NCBI GenBank assembly: GCA_023853785.1
Contig: JAJIRX010001011.1
Coordinates: 1 to 64,000 of the forward strand
Direction: 5' to 3'
Source of the DNA: Psilocybe azurescens
Taxonomy: Eukaryota > Basidiomycota > Agaricomycetes > Agaricales > Agrocybaceae
Length of the DNA: 64,000 nucleotides
Notes under the pieces: generated by a model
What the model was told of the DNA's origin: nothing
The model's database searches: none
What the model saw: only the letters and a program-made list of their open reading frames with translations
Shown: piece after piece, positions 23,157 to 34,578 of the stretch
Layout: each line of letters starts with the position of its first letter
Position numbering within the stretch: position 1 is the first letter of the stretch
Program-made: the position numbers and the translations under genes

Positions 23157-23320
23157 GATAACTTATACCAATAGACGGCGCACTATGCTTAGACGGCGCG
23201 ACTGAAAACGGTGATTGATTTGCAGTTATTTGGTCGCGCCTAAATACCCGTCCCCAACAAACTTGCATAAAATTCGTTTCTGACGAACCACTCCGAACTC
23301 CGTACTCCCCGTTCTTCTCC

Positions 23321-24944
23321 ATGGCTTCCTCCCTGGCCCGCGTTCTCTCAAGAGGTATGCTCCTTGTCGTCTGCTTCACCTTTATCCCATCTCATATCCT
23401 GCACAGGCTTCCATGTCTCTGCGCGAAGGCGCGCTCTCACCGCGTTCAATATGCCAGCTATGAGTCCCACTATGACAGAAGGAGGAATCGCTTCGTGGAA
23501 AAAGAAGGAGGGAGAAACCTTCTCTGCTGGCGATGTTCTTCTCGAAATAGTATGCTCTTGTGCATGTCACTGTATTTTATCCGTTTATATCTCTCCCCAC
23601 AGGAAACCGACAAGGCCACCATTGACGTCGAGGCCCAGGATGATGGTATCCTTGCCAAAATTATTGTAGGTTTTACTTTCTTTTTAATTATATGTGCCAT
23701 TGTGAATAATATTCTATTAGGCAAACGACGGAAGTAAGGGCGTCGCTGTCGGTTCCGTCATTGGCGTCTTAGGAGAAGTCGGCGACGATATCTCAGGTGC
23801 AGACCAGGTAGCAAAGAACGCAGCTGCACAAACCCCATCCCAGAACGCTGAGCCACCCAAAGAAGAGAAAGCACCAACACCAGCCCCTGCACCCGAGTCC
23901 CCAAAAGAGGCACCTCCTCAGGAATCCAAGGAAGGAGCTTCAGACTGGTTCCCGCATCTTTGCATCTCCCATCGCAAAGAAAATTGCTCTTGAGCAAGGT
24001 ATTCCCTTGTCCAAAGTCAAGGGAACTGGTCCTTCAGGACGTATCACTCGTGAGGATGTTGAAAAATACAAACCTGAAACTGCAGCTACCACTTCTTCTG
24101 CTCCTGCCTCTTCCCAACCATCAGCAGCTGCCGACTACGTCGATACCCCCGTCTCTAACATGCGCCGTACAATCGGTTCCCGTCTCACTCAATCCAAGCA
24201 AGAACTTCCTCATTACTATCTTACTGTTGAAGTCAACATGGATAAGGTTCTCAAACTTCGCGAAGTTTTCAACAAAACTCTTTCTGCAAAGGATCAGAAA
24301 CTAAGTGTGAACGACTTCATTGTGAAGGCTGTCGCCTGTGCCTTGACCGATGTCCCAGAGGCCAACTCAGCATGGCTTGGCGAGGTTATCCGACAGTGAG
24401 TCTCTGTCTCTTATCTGTTAGTTTTTCTTCTATGAACTCAACACCATTCTCGTTAAAGATATAAAAAGGCGGACATCTCCATTGCTGTCGCCACCCCAAA
24501 TGGTTTGATCACTCCTATAGTCAAGGATGCTGGTTCCAAGGGACTCGCGTCTATCTCCGCGGAAACAAAGGCACTCGCTAAGAAAGCTCGGGATGGTAAA
24601 CTCCAACCTGCTGAGTACCAGGTTAGAATATTTTTCTCCGTCCGTGATTTATAAGCTGATTGTACCGTGCGTAGGGAGGCACTTTCACTATCTCGAATTT
24701 GGGAATGTTCGGCGTTGAGCATTTCACAGCCATCATCAACCCTCCCCAGTCTTGTATCTTGGCTGTTGGCTCGACTGAAGCTAAGCTTGTTCCAGCCTTG
24801 GAGGAAGAGCGTGGCTTTAAAGTTGTTCAGTCTATGAAGGTTACCCTCAGCTCAGATCATCGAACCGTCGACGGTGCTGTCGGAGCGAAGTGGCTCTCCG
24901 CCTTCAAAGGATATCTTGAAAATCCTCTGACGTTCATGCTCTGA
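23321..24944 (+). CDS. LAT1: Pyruvate dehydrogenase E2 (dihydrolipoamide acetyltransferase)
   Basis: Core of the mitochondrial pyruvate dehydrogenase complex; transfers acetyl groups from lipoyl-lysine to CoA. Seen: a mitochondrial presequence [20 protein letters not shown]; one lipoyl domain with [16 protein letters not shown] and the lipoylation site [16 protein letters not shown]; an Ala/Pro-rich linker; a peripheral-subunit-binding domain [20 protein letters not shown] then [16 protein letters not shown]; and the catalytic domain ending with [15 protein letters not shown], where the active-site HxxxDG is intact. Four or more introns. One shift near 23938-23950 separates the linker from the binding domain. 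It depends on lipoate made by lipoyl synthase, which is encoded 6 kb downstream. Confidence 0.95.
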
Positions 24945-25100
24945 ACAACGACTTTCACTTATTGTTGGATTGGAATACCTATAGATTTATTTTCCGTCGT
25001 ATCATCGTAACGCCCTCAGCCGTTGTATGTGTTTCCTGATGCTTTTACGAAGTACCTTAATACCATCATCTCTCGATATATATGAAATTTAGAACTAAGT

Positions 25101-27282
25101 ATGAGAGTTAAACTTGAAGATCCCTTTACTGTCGGAACGCAGCACGTGCCAAGAGTTGACATTTCTCAGTGTGGAAAGACCCTGGTGGGTACCTTGTTCC
25201 TTTGATACCATATGGGCCCTGTGATGAAACAACTTGCCGATACCCTGCTTCTCTTTCTGTCATACATACCGTTCGCACTTTCGGGTGCCCTCCCATGGAT
25301 GAAGTCTTTTGGTCCAATGTTGTTAAGTGCTGGTCTGATGCCGCAGCGAATGTGATCGTACTGAGGAAGGAATTAGCTAAAGTCCAGGAAGAAGTACGGC
25401 GCTTGTTCTGTTTCGTGCTCCCGGTGCTCACTGACCGTTATCGTATTTTTGACTACATAGCGCGCGTTATATCGCAGTCTGGTTGACAGCTTCCGCAGAA
25501 GTGACATTAATCCATCAGACCTGCGTCGAACCGAGCGCGTCGCAGAGGAGGATGGCCATTCTGTCCCAATCCTGCATAATGACGATGTTGACCCAACCAT
25601 TCAAGTTGAATTGATGCAAGACGCAGAAGCTGGTCTGGGCAGAGCCAAGGAAGAGTATCGGCGGCTGCAGCAAGAGGTTTATCCATTTGTACCCTTTGCA
25701 TTCTCATTTCTCATTTATATGAACAGCTAGCTGCTTCCACCGAGCATATCAAAGCCTTAAAGCTGGAGAATGAGAAAATTGCATCAAATCACCAACAGGA
25801 GACCGCGAAATTCAAGGATGAAATTCGGAAGTTAGTAGTTATTAACGAAGATCTTCAGAAGAGCTTAGCACTATCAAAAGAGCATTCTCCGAAGGTGTGT
25901 TTCATGCATGCTAGAGCGTTCTTACTCTACTGATTCCCCAACGTAGGCTGTCGCAGGAAATGAAGACGGGTCCACGAAAGTAATATCGCTTTCCATTTAT
26001 GTATAGTTTGCACTAAGCGATTTCTAACCTAAATCATAGTCTTTGGTCGCATATCGAGATTTAGAACGACAGGTATGTTCTAGAAAGTAGATTAGGTTAA
26101 TGGCCTTCCTTTGACAGGATAATGCTTACAGGCCGAGACGCTGAAGCTATCAGTCAAAGATCATGAAACAGAAAACCAATATCTACGCGATGAATTATCC
26201 GCGACACAGGATAGACTACACAGGGCCGAAGAAAATTCAAAGGTCCTGCTTGCATCTATAATCAAGCTGCAGGGTATTGTGAGTAGAATCGGTCAGAAAT
26301 GTTTGATAATTATAATTGTCTAATAAACAACCTGCTACAGACACGACATTCTGCCATCCTGCGCCCGTTGTCGAATATGTCACTTTATTCTGAGTCTCAT
26401 GGATCATCAGGAAAGCTATCTATTAATTTAACAAACCACTTCCCAGACTCAAATAACAATGCTACACCCAAAGTCAAACCATATATACCAATTGACGTTA
26501 CTCGTTCACCTCATGAAAGTGGTGTTGTCGATGAAAGAAGCTCATTGCACGACGCTTGTGTCCTTCCTCATGATCGGCAAAAATGCTTGCAAACTTCCCT
26601 CAGGTTGCCACTCCAGTAACCGATGCACAGAACAATGTGTTTGAACGCAATTTTTTGAAGAAAGCACTCGGGGAAGACGTTCAGTCACTTTTTAAATAGT
26701 ATGTTCCTGATTTGTTTCTTGGGAATCTCTAAACCGCACACTCAGCTTGGCTGTTTTTAGCTTACCGGAGAGCAGGATAGACAGAAAGGCAATCACGTCG
26801 TCATACTTGTGTCCGACTCTGAACCACCATGTATGGTGTCCTTCAAGCCCTGGTCAACATGGTTTCCTCTTTGTCGGTCTTGGGAAAGAGAAAGACAGCT
26901 ACAAATCTCCTGTTGTTCGAAACTTGTTTGTTGGCCTTCCAAAAGAGCAATCGAAAAGTCGCACCTTCCGCTACCTGGGGAAATATAAAGTTACCCGTGT
27001 CAAACCACTTTCTGTCGATGAATGGAATACTCTCTCCTCTGATGTAGGTTCTGTGGTCTCTACCAATCCTTGATAGCAACTAATCGCCTTAACCAGGTCA
27101 AACACATGTATGCTAAACTTACTAGCGATAAGACGGGCGATGTTCGTCCTCTCGAGGACATCATGCTGGCGTATGACAAGGGAACTCTTTCTGTCCCTTG
27201 CGTTCAGTTGCAGTTCATCAGCTTCGATGATCACATCTACTCAGCTTTACTGGCCCATCAAAATGATATCAGAGAAAACTAG
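25101..27282 (+). CDS. Coiled-coil protein with a C-terminal DUF6697-like domain
   Basis: Unknown function; the C-terminal block resembles the Agaricomycete DUF6697 group from memory. Start MRVKLEDPFTVGTQHVPRVD at 25101, then, after a one-base shift near 25170, KDPGGYLVPLIPYGP. The middle is coiled coil: NVIVLRKELAKVQEEVRRL, LEDAEAGLGRAKEEYRRLQQ-like and IKALKLENEKIASNHQQETA, LERQAETLKLSVKDHETEN. The C-terminal domain reads LCPTLNHHVWCPSSPGQHGF, LFVGLGKEKDSYKSPVVRNL and FRYLGKYKVTRVKPLSVDEW, then LMLAYDKG-like and CVQLQFISFDDHIYSALLA. Eight or so short introns break it into small exons. A shift near 26610 continues the frame as VTDAQNNVFERNFLKKALGE. No catalytic motif is evident. Confidence 0.7.
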
Positions 27283-27934
27283 TCACATTGGACTCGCAGC
27301 TATATTTTTATTTTTAATTGTATATTCCAAAGACACATTCACTCCATATTTCCACTCGTTGTTCACCTGTTTCAATCGGTTCTCACCGTGTTGGCTTTCA
27401 TTTCTCACCTTCTGCTTGCGACTGGATCCTTTAGCAGTATGTAATTCTATCGACCTCTTCTACTCGTCTCCTCTATACTTTGTGCAAATTGATATATCCC
27501 ATCTTAAATTGCAGTAGGCTATTGTTTCATTCCTAGGAAAACAGAAAGGCTTTGGAGAGCTTCTGGTACGAGCGTTGAAGCAGATGCGACCAGGTTATTG
27601 TTCAAGACCCATGTTTATATAGGTTCGATGTTTAGTTTCAGACTCAAGACACTTGGTCTAGGAATCCAAGAATACTATTCAGCACACGATGACGCAGAGC
27701 TCTTGTGGCTATTGCTTCAATCTTCGTATCCGAAGTCCTCTGGGGTCGTTCTCATTCTCATTGGATTACACTAAATTATCATTTAAATTCAAATTATAAA
27801 GCAATAAGATTGGTAACTCACTGATGTGATAAGCGCGCGGCCAGTACATGGTACTTTTACCTTCTCCACCAACAACACTAAAACATTTAGATAGATCACA
27901 ACTTACACTTCTTCATCGGCAAATCATTCCAACT
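27283..27934. other. Intergenic DNA upstream of KAE1
   Basis: About 650 AT-rich bases. No conserved coding segment, tRNA arm or repeat was found. It should hold the 3' end of the DUF6697-like gene and the KAE1 promoter. Confidence 0.45.
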
Positions 27935-29412
27935 ATGCCTGTACGTGTGCCGCGTTCTACACCACTCAACAATCCAGGTTCACCCAATCTCTAACTTTCT
28001 TTGGTTTATCCGAATCTGATCCTTTCGCGATGCAGAGAAACCTGTATTGGCCCTTGGGCTTGAGGGTTCTGCAAATAAACTCGGAGCTGGGGTGATTAGA
28101 CATGCCCCAGACGGTTCGTCTACTGTACTATCGAACGTCCGACACACTTACATCACCCCACCTGGCGAGGGTTTCCAACCTCGAGATACCGCTCTTCATC
28201 ATCGTGAATGGGCATTCAAAGTAATCGGAGATTGTCTCAAAGATGCCGCAATTTCTTTATCCGACTTGGACTGCATATGCTACACTAAAGGTATTCACGT
28301 TTCCTGTGTTGTGCTGCCTGTCATTATGTAGATCCTTCTAGGTCCTGGCATGGGCGCTCCCTTGCAGTCTGTTGCTCTGGTGGCGAGAACGCTCTCTCTT
28401 CTGTATAATAAACCTTTGGTTCCTGTGAATCACTGTGTGGGTCGTGAGTTAAATCGTCGAATAAATGCATTTCATGATCAAACCCAAAAGAAACCTTAAT
28501 CTCAGATATCGAAATGGGAAGAGAAATCACTGGCGCAAAAAATCCCGTTGTTTTGTATGTCTCCGGAGGCAACACTCAAGTCATTGCATACTCCAGGCAA
28601 TGTTATCGTATTTTCGGCGAAACTCTAGACATAGCAGTGGGAAATTGCCTTGATCGTTTTGCCCGAGTTCTAAACCTCAGCAACTATCCCAGCCCAGGTT
28701 TCAACATCGAGCAACAAGCAAAACAGTGAGTTACCGACTCTACGACTCAAAGAAGGCTTCATAATATTGAGACAGTGGAAAGCGGCTGGTTTCTCTACCG
28801 TACGCGACGAAAGGGATGGACGTCAGTCTGTCTGGTATCCTTACAGCAATTGAAGCATTCACGCTGGATAAAAAATTCCGACCAGACGGAATGCCTAAAT
28901 CTGCTGAAGATGAAGACATCATAACCTCTGCTGATCTATGTTTCTCTCTTCAAGAGACGGTATTCGCTATGCTTGTTGAGATCACGGAAAGAGCGATGGC
29001 ACACATTGGCAGCAAAGAAGTTCTCATTGTCGGTGGTGTTGGATGTAAGGCTCCCAACTTATTCTAATTCTCAAATCTTATGTATTGGTATAGGCAATGA
29101 GCGCCTTCAAGAAATGATGGGGATAATGGCACAAGAGCGCGGAGGACAAGTCTTTGCAACAGATGAACGGCAAGTGGCATATAATAACCTACTACACCGC
29201 ATTAACGCATTTTCGTTTAGCTTCTGCATCGACAATGGCATAATGATAGCGCAGGCAGGCCTTCTGAGTTATCGTATGGGGGCCACCATTCCTATATCCA
29301 AAAGTACATGTACTCAAAGGTACACGATTCTACACGTCCTTGCACGGTATAAAATCTCTGACCAAGTCACAGATTCCGAACTGATGAAGTTCATGTTGCA
29401 TGGCGGGCTTGA
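27935..29412 (+). CDS. KAE1: KAE1/OSGEP, KEOPS tRNA threonylcarbamoyltransferase
   Basis: Catalytic subunit of the KEOPS complex, which makes t6A37 on ANN-decoding tRNAs. Seen: [20 protein letters not shown] at the ASKHA phosphate loop; [17 protein letters not shown] with the metal-binding HHxxH-type pair; [35 protein letters not shown] with the second His motif; [52 protein letters not shown]; and [17 protein letters not shown] with the metal Asp. Exon 1 is 27935-27977, intron 27978-28035. Another intron, 29170-29220, begins GC rather than GT (see findings) and joins TDER to FCIDNG. The C-terminus [11 protein letters not shown] ends at TGA 29410-29412. No frameshift is needed, which makes this one of the cleanest genes here. 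Confidence 0.95.
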
Positions 29413-30013
29413 GTAATTCGAGCAGTCCTGGGAAATGCTTAATTGTATAGCATGCAGGCGATTCATGTGGACTGTGTTGTATATTTGGCCCTGCGTCATG
29501 GAGATACCAGCGGATGGACGGACTTTCAAGGTATCCAAAGATATTAAGACAAGCGGACATGCCGCTTAAAACAAGTTTACAGTGACTAGTTTCCTGGTTT
29601 CGTGACCCAGTTTACTATCCAAGTTCAACCTAGATGTGCATGTAAGCTTGAGGACCGGAAGCCTTTATGTAGAGATTCATGCACATGCATATAGTTTGTC
29701 GGCAGGAGTAACGGAGACCATCAGAACTAGAGAACTGTTGATCGCCAGTATCATGTATGATTCATTCAAGCACAAGGGCCCAGAAGGAGACGTTCACTCG
29801 AAGGACTTGTCAAATCGTTGAAGTTTAAGCTCAAGGTATTGTGGTGATGTTGATTGGACAATTGCGCTATATGATCCCAATAGACCCAGGATACCGATAC
29901 CAAGCGTTATGAATTCTCATTCTGAGAAGCAGGATTTGCGGAGCGCAAATTACAATATATTGCATATGAGAAATGGAAAAATCCCGAAAACTAAGTTGAC
30001 ATATGTGAACTGT
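29413..30013. other. Intergenic DNA between convergent KAE1 and eS28
   Basis: Roughly 600 bases between two converging genes. Only short unconserved frames occur; nothing recognisable. Confidence 0.45.
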
Positions 30014-30385
30014 TTAACGGAGGCGTCTATAATGTTGCTATTTCAGCAAAGAACATGGGATGATATAATAACCGATACTCACCTGGCCTCGCGTTCACTC
30101 TCCAAAAGAGCCAGGATGTCCTCCTCCCGGACTGGTCCTTTTACGTTACGAATGATTGTCCGCGATGTGTCGTCCATGAATTCGACGCGAACTTGAGTAA
30201 CGCCTCCACGGGATCCAGTGCGTCCCAAAACCTACGCAGTAGAACGAAAATTCAGAAGACGTTCAAAATTTTGAGCTAGATTTTTTGACCTTGATGACTT
30301 TAGCGAGTTTGACGGGGGCTTTCGAGGAATCCTAATAAAAGTATTTAACAGTCATGAAGGGCTATACAGGATTGTTACTCACCAT
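30014..30385 (-). CDS. RPS28: 40S ribosomal protein eS28
   Basis: Small-subunit ribosomal protein at the mRNA exit region. The four exons assemble to a full-length protein: ATG alone (30383-30385), [14 protein letters not shown] (30290-30331), [20 protein letters not shown] with [19 protein letters not shown] (30083-30231), and RLR before TAA (30014-30026). The introns have normal GT donors and AG acceptors; the last is 30027-30082. Length and sequence match eS28 throughout, with no indel. The start codon stands alone in its exon, immediately followed by GTGAGT, as in eL22 in this window. Confidence 0.95.
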
Positions 30386-30779
30386 CTTTTGTGTGGAGGA
30401 AGGTGACAAGGACTTTCTGTTGATTTGAGGTAATGAATAAAGTTCGAGATCTGTACCGTTCAAACTCCGACTAAAAGTAATGCTTGCTAATCGTTACGTA
30501 ATATAGGCTGTAGCAGTCCTGACGCTCTTATTCGTGAACGAGCTTTATGACCCGCTGCTACGCGTCGGGGGTTTCGCTTCGCTCACCCCTGTGCTTCACG
30601 ACCGGGTCAACAGCTCGTCTTGTGCAAAATTTAATTGACAGATAATCAATATAATCTATAGGAATGCGTAAGTAGGGGAATATATGCATGATACATAACT
30701 AATTCTGACCAATTGTAGAGTCAAGGTCATGCGAAGTAGAATACAGTGTGGAAATTGCCGAAAACAGATCACAGGAATA
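30386..30779. other. Intergenic DNA with a palindromic element
   Basis: Contains the eS28 promoter, the 3' end of the lipoyl synthase transcript, and a GC-rich inverted repeat at 30538-30618, described separately. Otherwise AT-rich without genes. Confidence 0.5.
30538..30618. repeat. GC-rich imperfect inverted repeat
   Basis: Left arm ACGAGCT (30538-30544) plus GACCCG (30549-30554) pairs with CGGGTC (30603-30608) plus AGCTCGT (30612-30618); the bulges TTAT and AAC match in position. Inside the loop, GGGGT and ACCCC can pair around TTCGCTTCGCTC. The block is far more GC-rich than the AT-rich DNA around it. It could be a transcription terminator-like hairpin, a structured RNA, a small mobile or mitochondrial-type GC cluster, or chance; only the pairing is seen. 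Confidence 0.6.
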
Positions 30780-32372
30780 TTAGACGATTTGTTCGCGACT
30801 GGAGTCTGTCTGTGTCAATTCAGATTCTAGAGGTGGAATGGATGACGACTGCTTCTTTCTCAAAACGTTTTCTATGTAAAATTCACCAGCCTAAATGGGA
30901 CCAGTGAGGTGAAGTCATTATGCCAACCAAGTTAACACAAACCTTATAGCTGCTGCGAACCAGAGGTCCACTCGCGACATAGAGGAAGCCCAAGTCTTCG
31001 GCCACCTTTTTCCACTTATCAAATTCGGCGGGTTCCACATAGCGATCAACTTTCATGTGGCGCTTTGTGGGACGCATATATTGTCCGAATGTGACCACAT
31101 CCACATTGATCGCACGAAGTTCTACGCCAGAATGATCAACAATTGTCGAGAGGCTAGATTTAAAATGGAAAGCAGTACCTTTGAGAGTCGCCAATATTTG
31201 ATCACTGTTCTCCCCAACACCGAGCATGATACTTGTTTTTGTTATTTGAACACCTTCTTTCTTGGCGTGTTCAAGAACTCGCAGACTTTGTCGGAACGTG
31301 GCTCTTCTATCACGGACAAATGGTGTCAACTCTTCTACTGTTTCCACGTTGTGGGCATAGACATCGAGACCAGATTTGGCAAGTAAGGAGACATGTTCTA
31401 GCGAACCAGCAAAATCACCTGTCAGCGCTTCGACGAGAATATGTGGTGCCCTAATTAAAATAAGTCAAAAGTTGCAAGTGGAAGACTAAAACTCACTTTT
31501 GCTTGATCTTTCGTATTGTTTCCGCAAAGTGGTGAGCCCCTCCGTCAGCAAGATCTGAAAAAAAAATTTTGAACAAAGACAGAAGGTCTCATTGAAAGGC
31601 GCGACTTACCATCGCGATCCACGCTTGTGAGGACGATATATCCTAAACCCCATCGAGAGATAGCTTCCGCAGTATTCTCCGGTTCGTGAGGGTCCAAGGG
31701 AAGGGGTGTTCGTGATGTTTTCACAGAACAAAATCTACAACCCCGAGTACAGGTATCACCCATAAGCTGATGTTGCCAGTGATGATTGAGCAGGCGTTAA
31801 AACGAGCGTCAAATGTTTAAAGCCTACCATTATGGTAGCAGTTGCAGTATTCCTGCCTTCTATACTTTTCCCCCCTCCCAGCAATCTCCAATATTGGGGC
31901 ATCTTGCCTCTTCACAAACAGTGTGCAATCCAAGTCCTCGAAGATCCCTTTTGATCTTATTGAATGATTCCCCAGACGGAATTGAGGTCTTGAGATATGA
32001 TGGCAATCGTGGACTGGCCAAAGGTCCTGTCAGTAGAGATGGAATGACATGAGCTCTAAAACTTACCTATTTGTGTTTCCCAGGACTATACGGTCAGGTA
32101 CTTCCCCAGAGATAAAGTCGTCTAAACCGGGGCCATTGTCCAGTGTTTGTCTAAATTTACTGCTTGAGGGGGGTAGCAGAAGAGGCGGTTGCAAGATATC
32201 GTCTTCCAAATAATAGATGGACGCGCTCGGAGAACCTTGACCAACTGGGACATATTTATGATGCAAGGCCAGCTGCAGGGCTTGACGAGCTAACAAACAG
32301 AACGGTAGGAGTTGGTGAGCTAGTAGGAGTCAGGTAATTTGTAATTGGAAATCTAAAGACCGGGGTTGTCAT
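30780..32372 (-). CDS. LIP5: Lipoyl synthase, mitochondrial
   Basis: Radical-SAM enzyme that inserts two sulfurs into octanoyl groups on E2 and H proteins. Seen: [20 protein letters not shown], the family opening; [20 protein letters not shown]; the auxiliary cluster motif [18 protein letters not shown], Cys-x4-Cys-x5-Cys; the radical-SAM motif [20 protein letters not shown] with CxxxCxx[83 protein letters not shown]; and [19 protein letters not shown]. The start at 32370-32372 ([20 protein letters not shown]) requires one shift before [14 protein letters not shown] base is missing near 31875 (EGGK to IEGRNT-like). It lies 71 bases from CMC1, transcribed divergently. Confidence 0.93.
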
Positions 32373-32443
32373 TTGTTTACTTCTTCCTTCCTTGTCGTCT
32401 AAACCAAATAATTTACCAAAAAAGTTTCTAAGAGAACTTGACC

Positions 32444-32808
32444 ATGAATTCTCTATCTCGTAGAGAAGAGGAAACTTTACTCAAAGCTACTAAGGCTAAT
32501 GCATTGCGGGAGTGCGACGTTCTAGTAAAAGGTATTTCTCGCAGATATATGCCATCCGCCTCGCTTTCACTCATATTCCTCAGCATTCGCAGCGTGTGCT
32601 TCTGGCCGAACCGTCTCTGTGGCTTGGGAATGCAGAGGTCAACTGAAGGAAGTCCAAGAATGCATGATTCAGTTGTGAGTAGATGTTAATCACTCGATAA
32701 TCCATCTCAGTGCATAATGTTTGATTAAGCACGGCGCCTGAACCTATGGAAGCAGTTCGCAAGGAATACATACGGCTTCGGAATTTACAACAAGAAACTT
32801 CAGGCTAA
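32444..32808 (+). CDS. CMC1: CMC1, twin Cx9C mitochondrial copper/cytochrome oxidase assembly protein
   Basis: Intermembrane-space protein imported through the Mia40 relay and needed for cytochrome c oxidase assembly. Seen: MNSLSRREEETLLKATKANA, then ECDVLVKAFAAC, where two Cys are nine residues apart, and WECRGQLKEVQEC, a second Cx9C pair, with ASGRTVSVAW between them; tail MEAVRKEYIRLRNLQQETSG. Three exons: the first ends in LVK, the second ends CMIQ plus TT, the third begins CACGGCGCCT and ends at TAA 32806-32808. About 100 residues, the expected size, with no frameshift. Confidence 0.93.
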
Positions 32809-32937
32809 ACTGGCTAGCATGTTGGTCGGTGGAACGAAAGAATGTATATATTGATACCCGTTGGCAGAATACAGCATGAGATACAGTGGGTTTACAAAAT
32901 CCTATTCGTGCGTAGATTCAATACATTTTACTTTTTC

Positions 32938-34003
32938 CCATTGACCGCTTGCCACTGGGCCTTAGCTCCAAGAATCGAAGAAATCAATCTGTGATTGACG
33001 CGTCAGCAAGCAAAGGGATTGTTCAGGAGTGGATCAGATACCCTAGAATGCCCAGCGTGCCTTCATTAACGTTGAGGAGTTCGGCTCCTGTGGCTGGTAT
33101 CGAAATGTCAAGGAGATCAATGAGCATTTGTTGACGATTGCTTCTACGAGCACTAGAATCACATTGTCAACGATGTCAGAGAGCAAAGAATAATCCACAC
33201 TGACGCATCAATAGCACTCTGTCTGGTTTCCCTAGCGGCTTCAACGGCAAGATCTTTCTCGCCGTAGACCTCGCTCTCTCGAAGAGATTTTGCCTCTTTG
33301 GCCAAACGCGCGGCCTATATAATGAGCTTTAATTCCTGAATTTCGATGTGCAATTCGCTTGCGGGACTTACCTTAAGCACGCCGTGTACGAGGCTAAAGG
33401 CGATACCGGCAAACCAGAATTGGAAGGCTCTCTTGGTCACCTTCTTGGCCGTTGCAGGATCCAACGTTATGAATTTAATGGAGTTGGCCTACCGAGAGTT
33501 AGCCTCCGTTTCAAAAATACAGCCGGCAAATAAATTACGCACCCAAACAATAGCATCATAAGAAAGATATCCAAAGTATCCAATTTGTCTGGCAATTGTG
33601 GTAATGGTCTCCTCTACTGGCCCAGCAGAGAATGTCGCGCGGAGGGCTGCCTGGAGATGTTCTAATGGCTTCCCGAGGCGCAAAACTGTTATGTTCAATC
33701 CGAACATCAGATCCGAGTCAATGCCAATGCAAATCACGCACGTTTTCTGGCCGTTCCCAAGTGCCCTTTTAGAGCGCAGTCCATCGTGCAGCGTCAAGCT
33801 TCTCTCCTTTAGCAGTGAAATACCATGCATAGAAGCGCGCAAAGTACTGGATGGCCCTGTATGTCTTGAACACTTATCAGAAAGGAGTCACTACATTACA
33901 GTCCAAGAGCGTCTACTTTGTCGCGACCAAGGGTCGTTCCACCGAATTTCAAACCCTGAGAAACAGTGGGGTGAAGTATAATTTGTGCAGCTGCGCTGGC
34001 CAT
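32938..34003 (-). CDS. PEX11: Peroxin PEX11
   Basis: Peroxisomal membrane protein that elongates and divides peroxisomes. Seen: start MASAAAQIILHPTVSQGLKF, GGTTLGRDK then TYRAIQYFARFYAWYF; FGLNITVLRLGKPLEHLQAA; IARQIGYFGYLSYDAIVWV; and a C-terminus LIDLLDISIPATGAELLNVN then EGTLGILGLISSILGAKAQW. The last intron, 32989-33041, joins ILG to LISSILG and must be removed to avoid a premature stop. Other introns follow GRDK and sit in the helical middle. It diverges from fumarase; beta-oxidation and the TCA cycle are linked functionally, but shared control is only inferred. Confidence 0.9.
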
Positions 34004-34578
34004 TATCTGTCAAGAGTAAGTATCAGAGTTAATGGTAAAAGGTGAGTATGAAGTGAGAACGGAGTGGACTTAATAGTTCTCGGGATCCGTTCTTCCTCCG
34101 CCACCGGGCATCCCTTTTACACGTGATTCTCTGTTTGATTCCCCAATAAATTATCTGATAAGATCTCTGGTTATTAATATTGAACAAATCAACTGGGGCA
34201 ACTGAAGGCAATCAAACCCCACTTTGAAACTCGGTATTTGTACGGCGTCGCCGGGATATGTACTTCTAATAAGTTGCGTATGTTACGGGTATCCCTTCAT
34301 GATTTGCGCTCTCGGGTCAGATCGGATGGTAAAGCCGAAAATCACCGTCATATTTTCATGGTTGATTAGTAATACATTAGCCATCGTTTGCTGTCACTTT
34401 CAAAGGCTGTCGAGTCTGATTGCGTCGTTTTACCACCAACCCCACACATTCTGCGATTGTTAGAAAAACAAGGCATTGTTCAGAGCAACATTTCCCGCCA
34501 TGGTCTCGCGGCTGTGCCCTACACTGACGGTAATGTTTCTGCTCGTCATAATATGTTTAAGAAGATACACGTGATAGA
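34004..34578. other. Intergenic DNA between PEX11 and fumarase
   Basis: Shared upstream region of two divergent genes. A plus-strand frame at about 34388-34618 reads ESDCVVLPPTPHILRLLEKQ and GIVQSNISRHGLAAVPYTDG; it looks protein-like in composition but matches no family I know and overlaps the fumarase start. Confidence 0.35.

Noticed and set aside
27520..27780. Possible tRNA or small RNA in the gap before KAE1
   Set aside because: GGTTCGATG resembles a T-loop, but no matching acceptor or anticodon arms were found.
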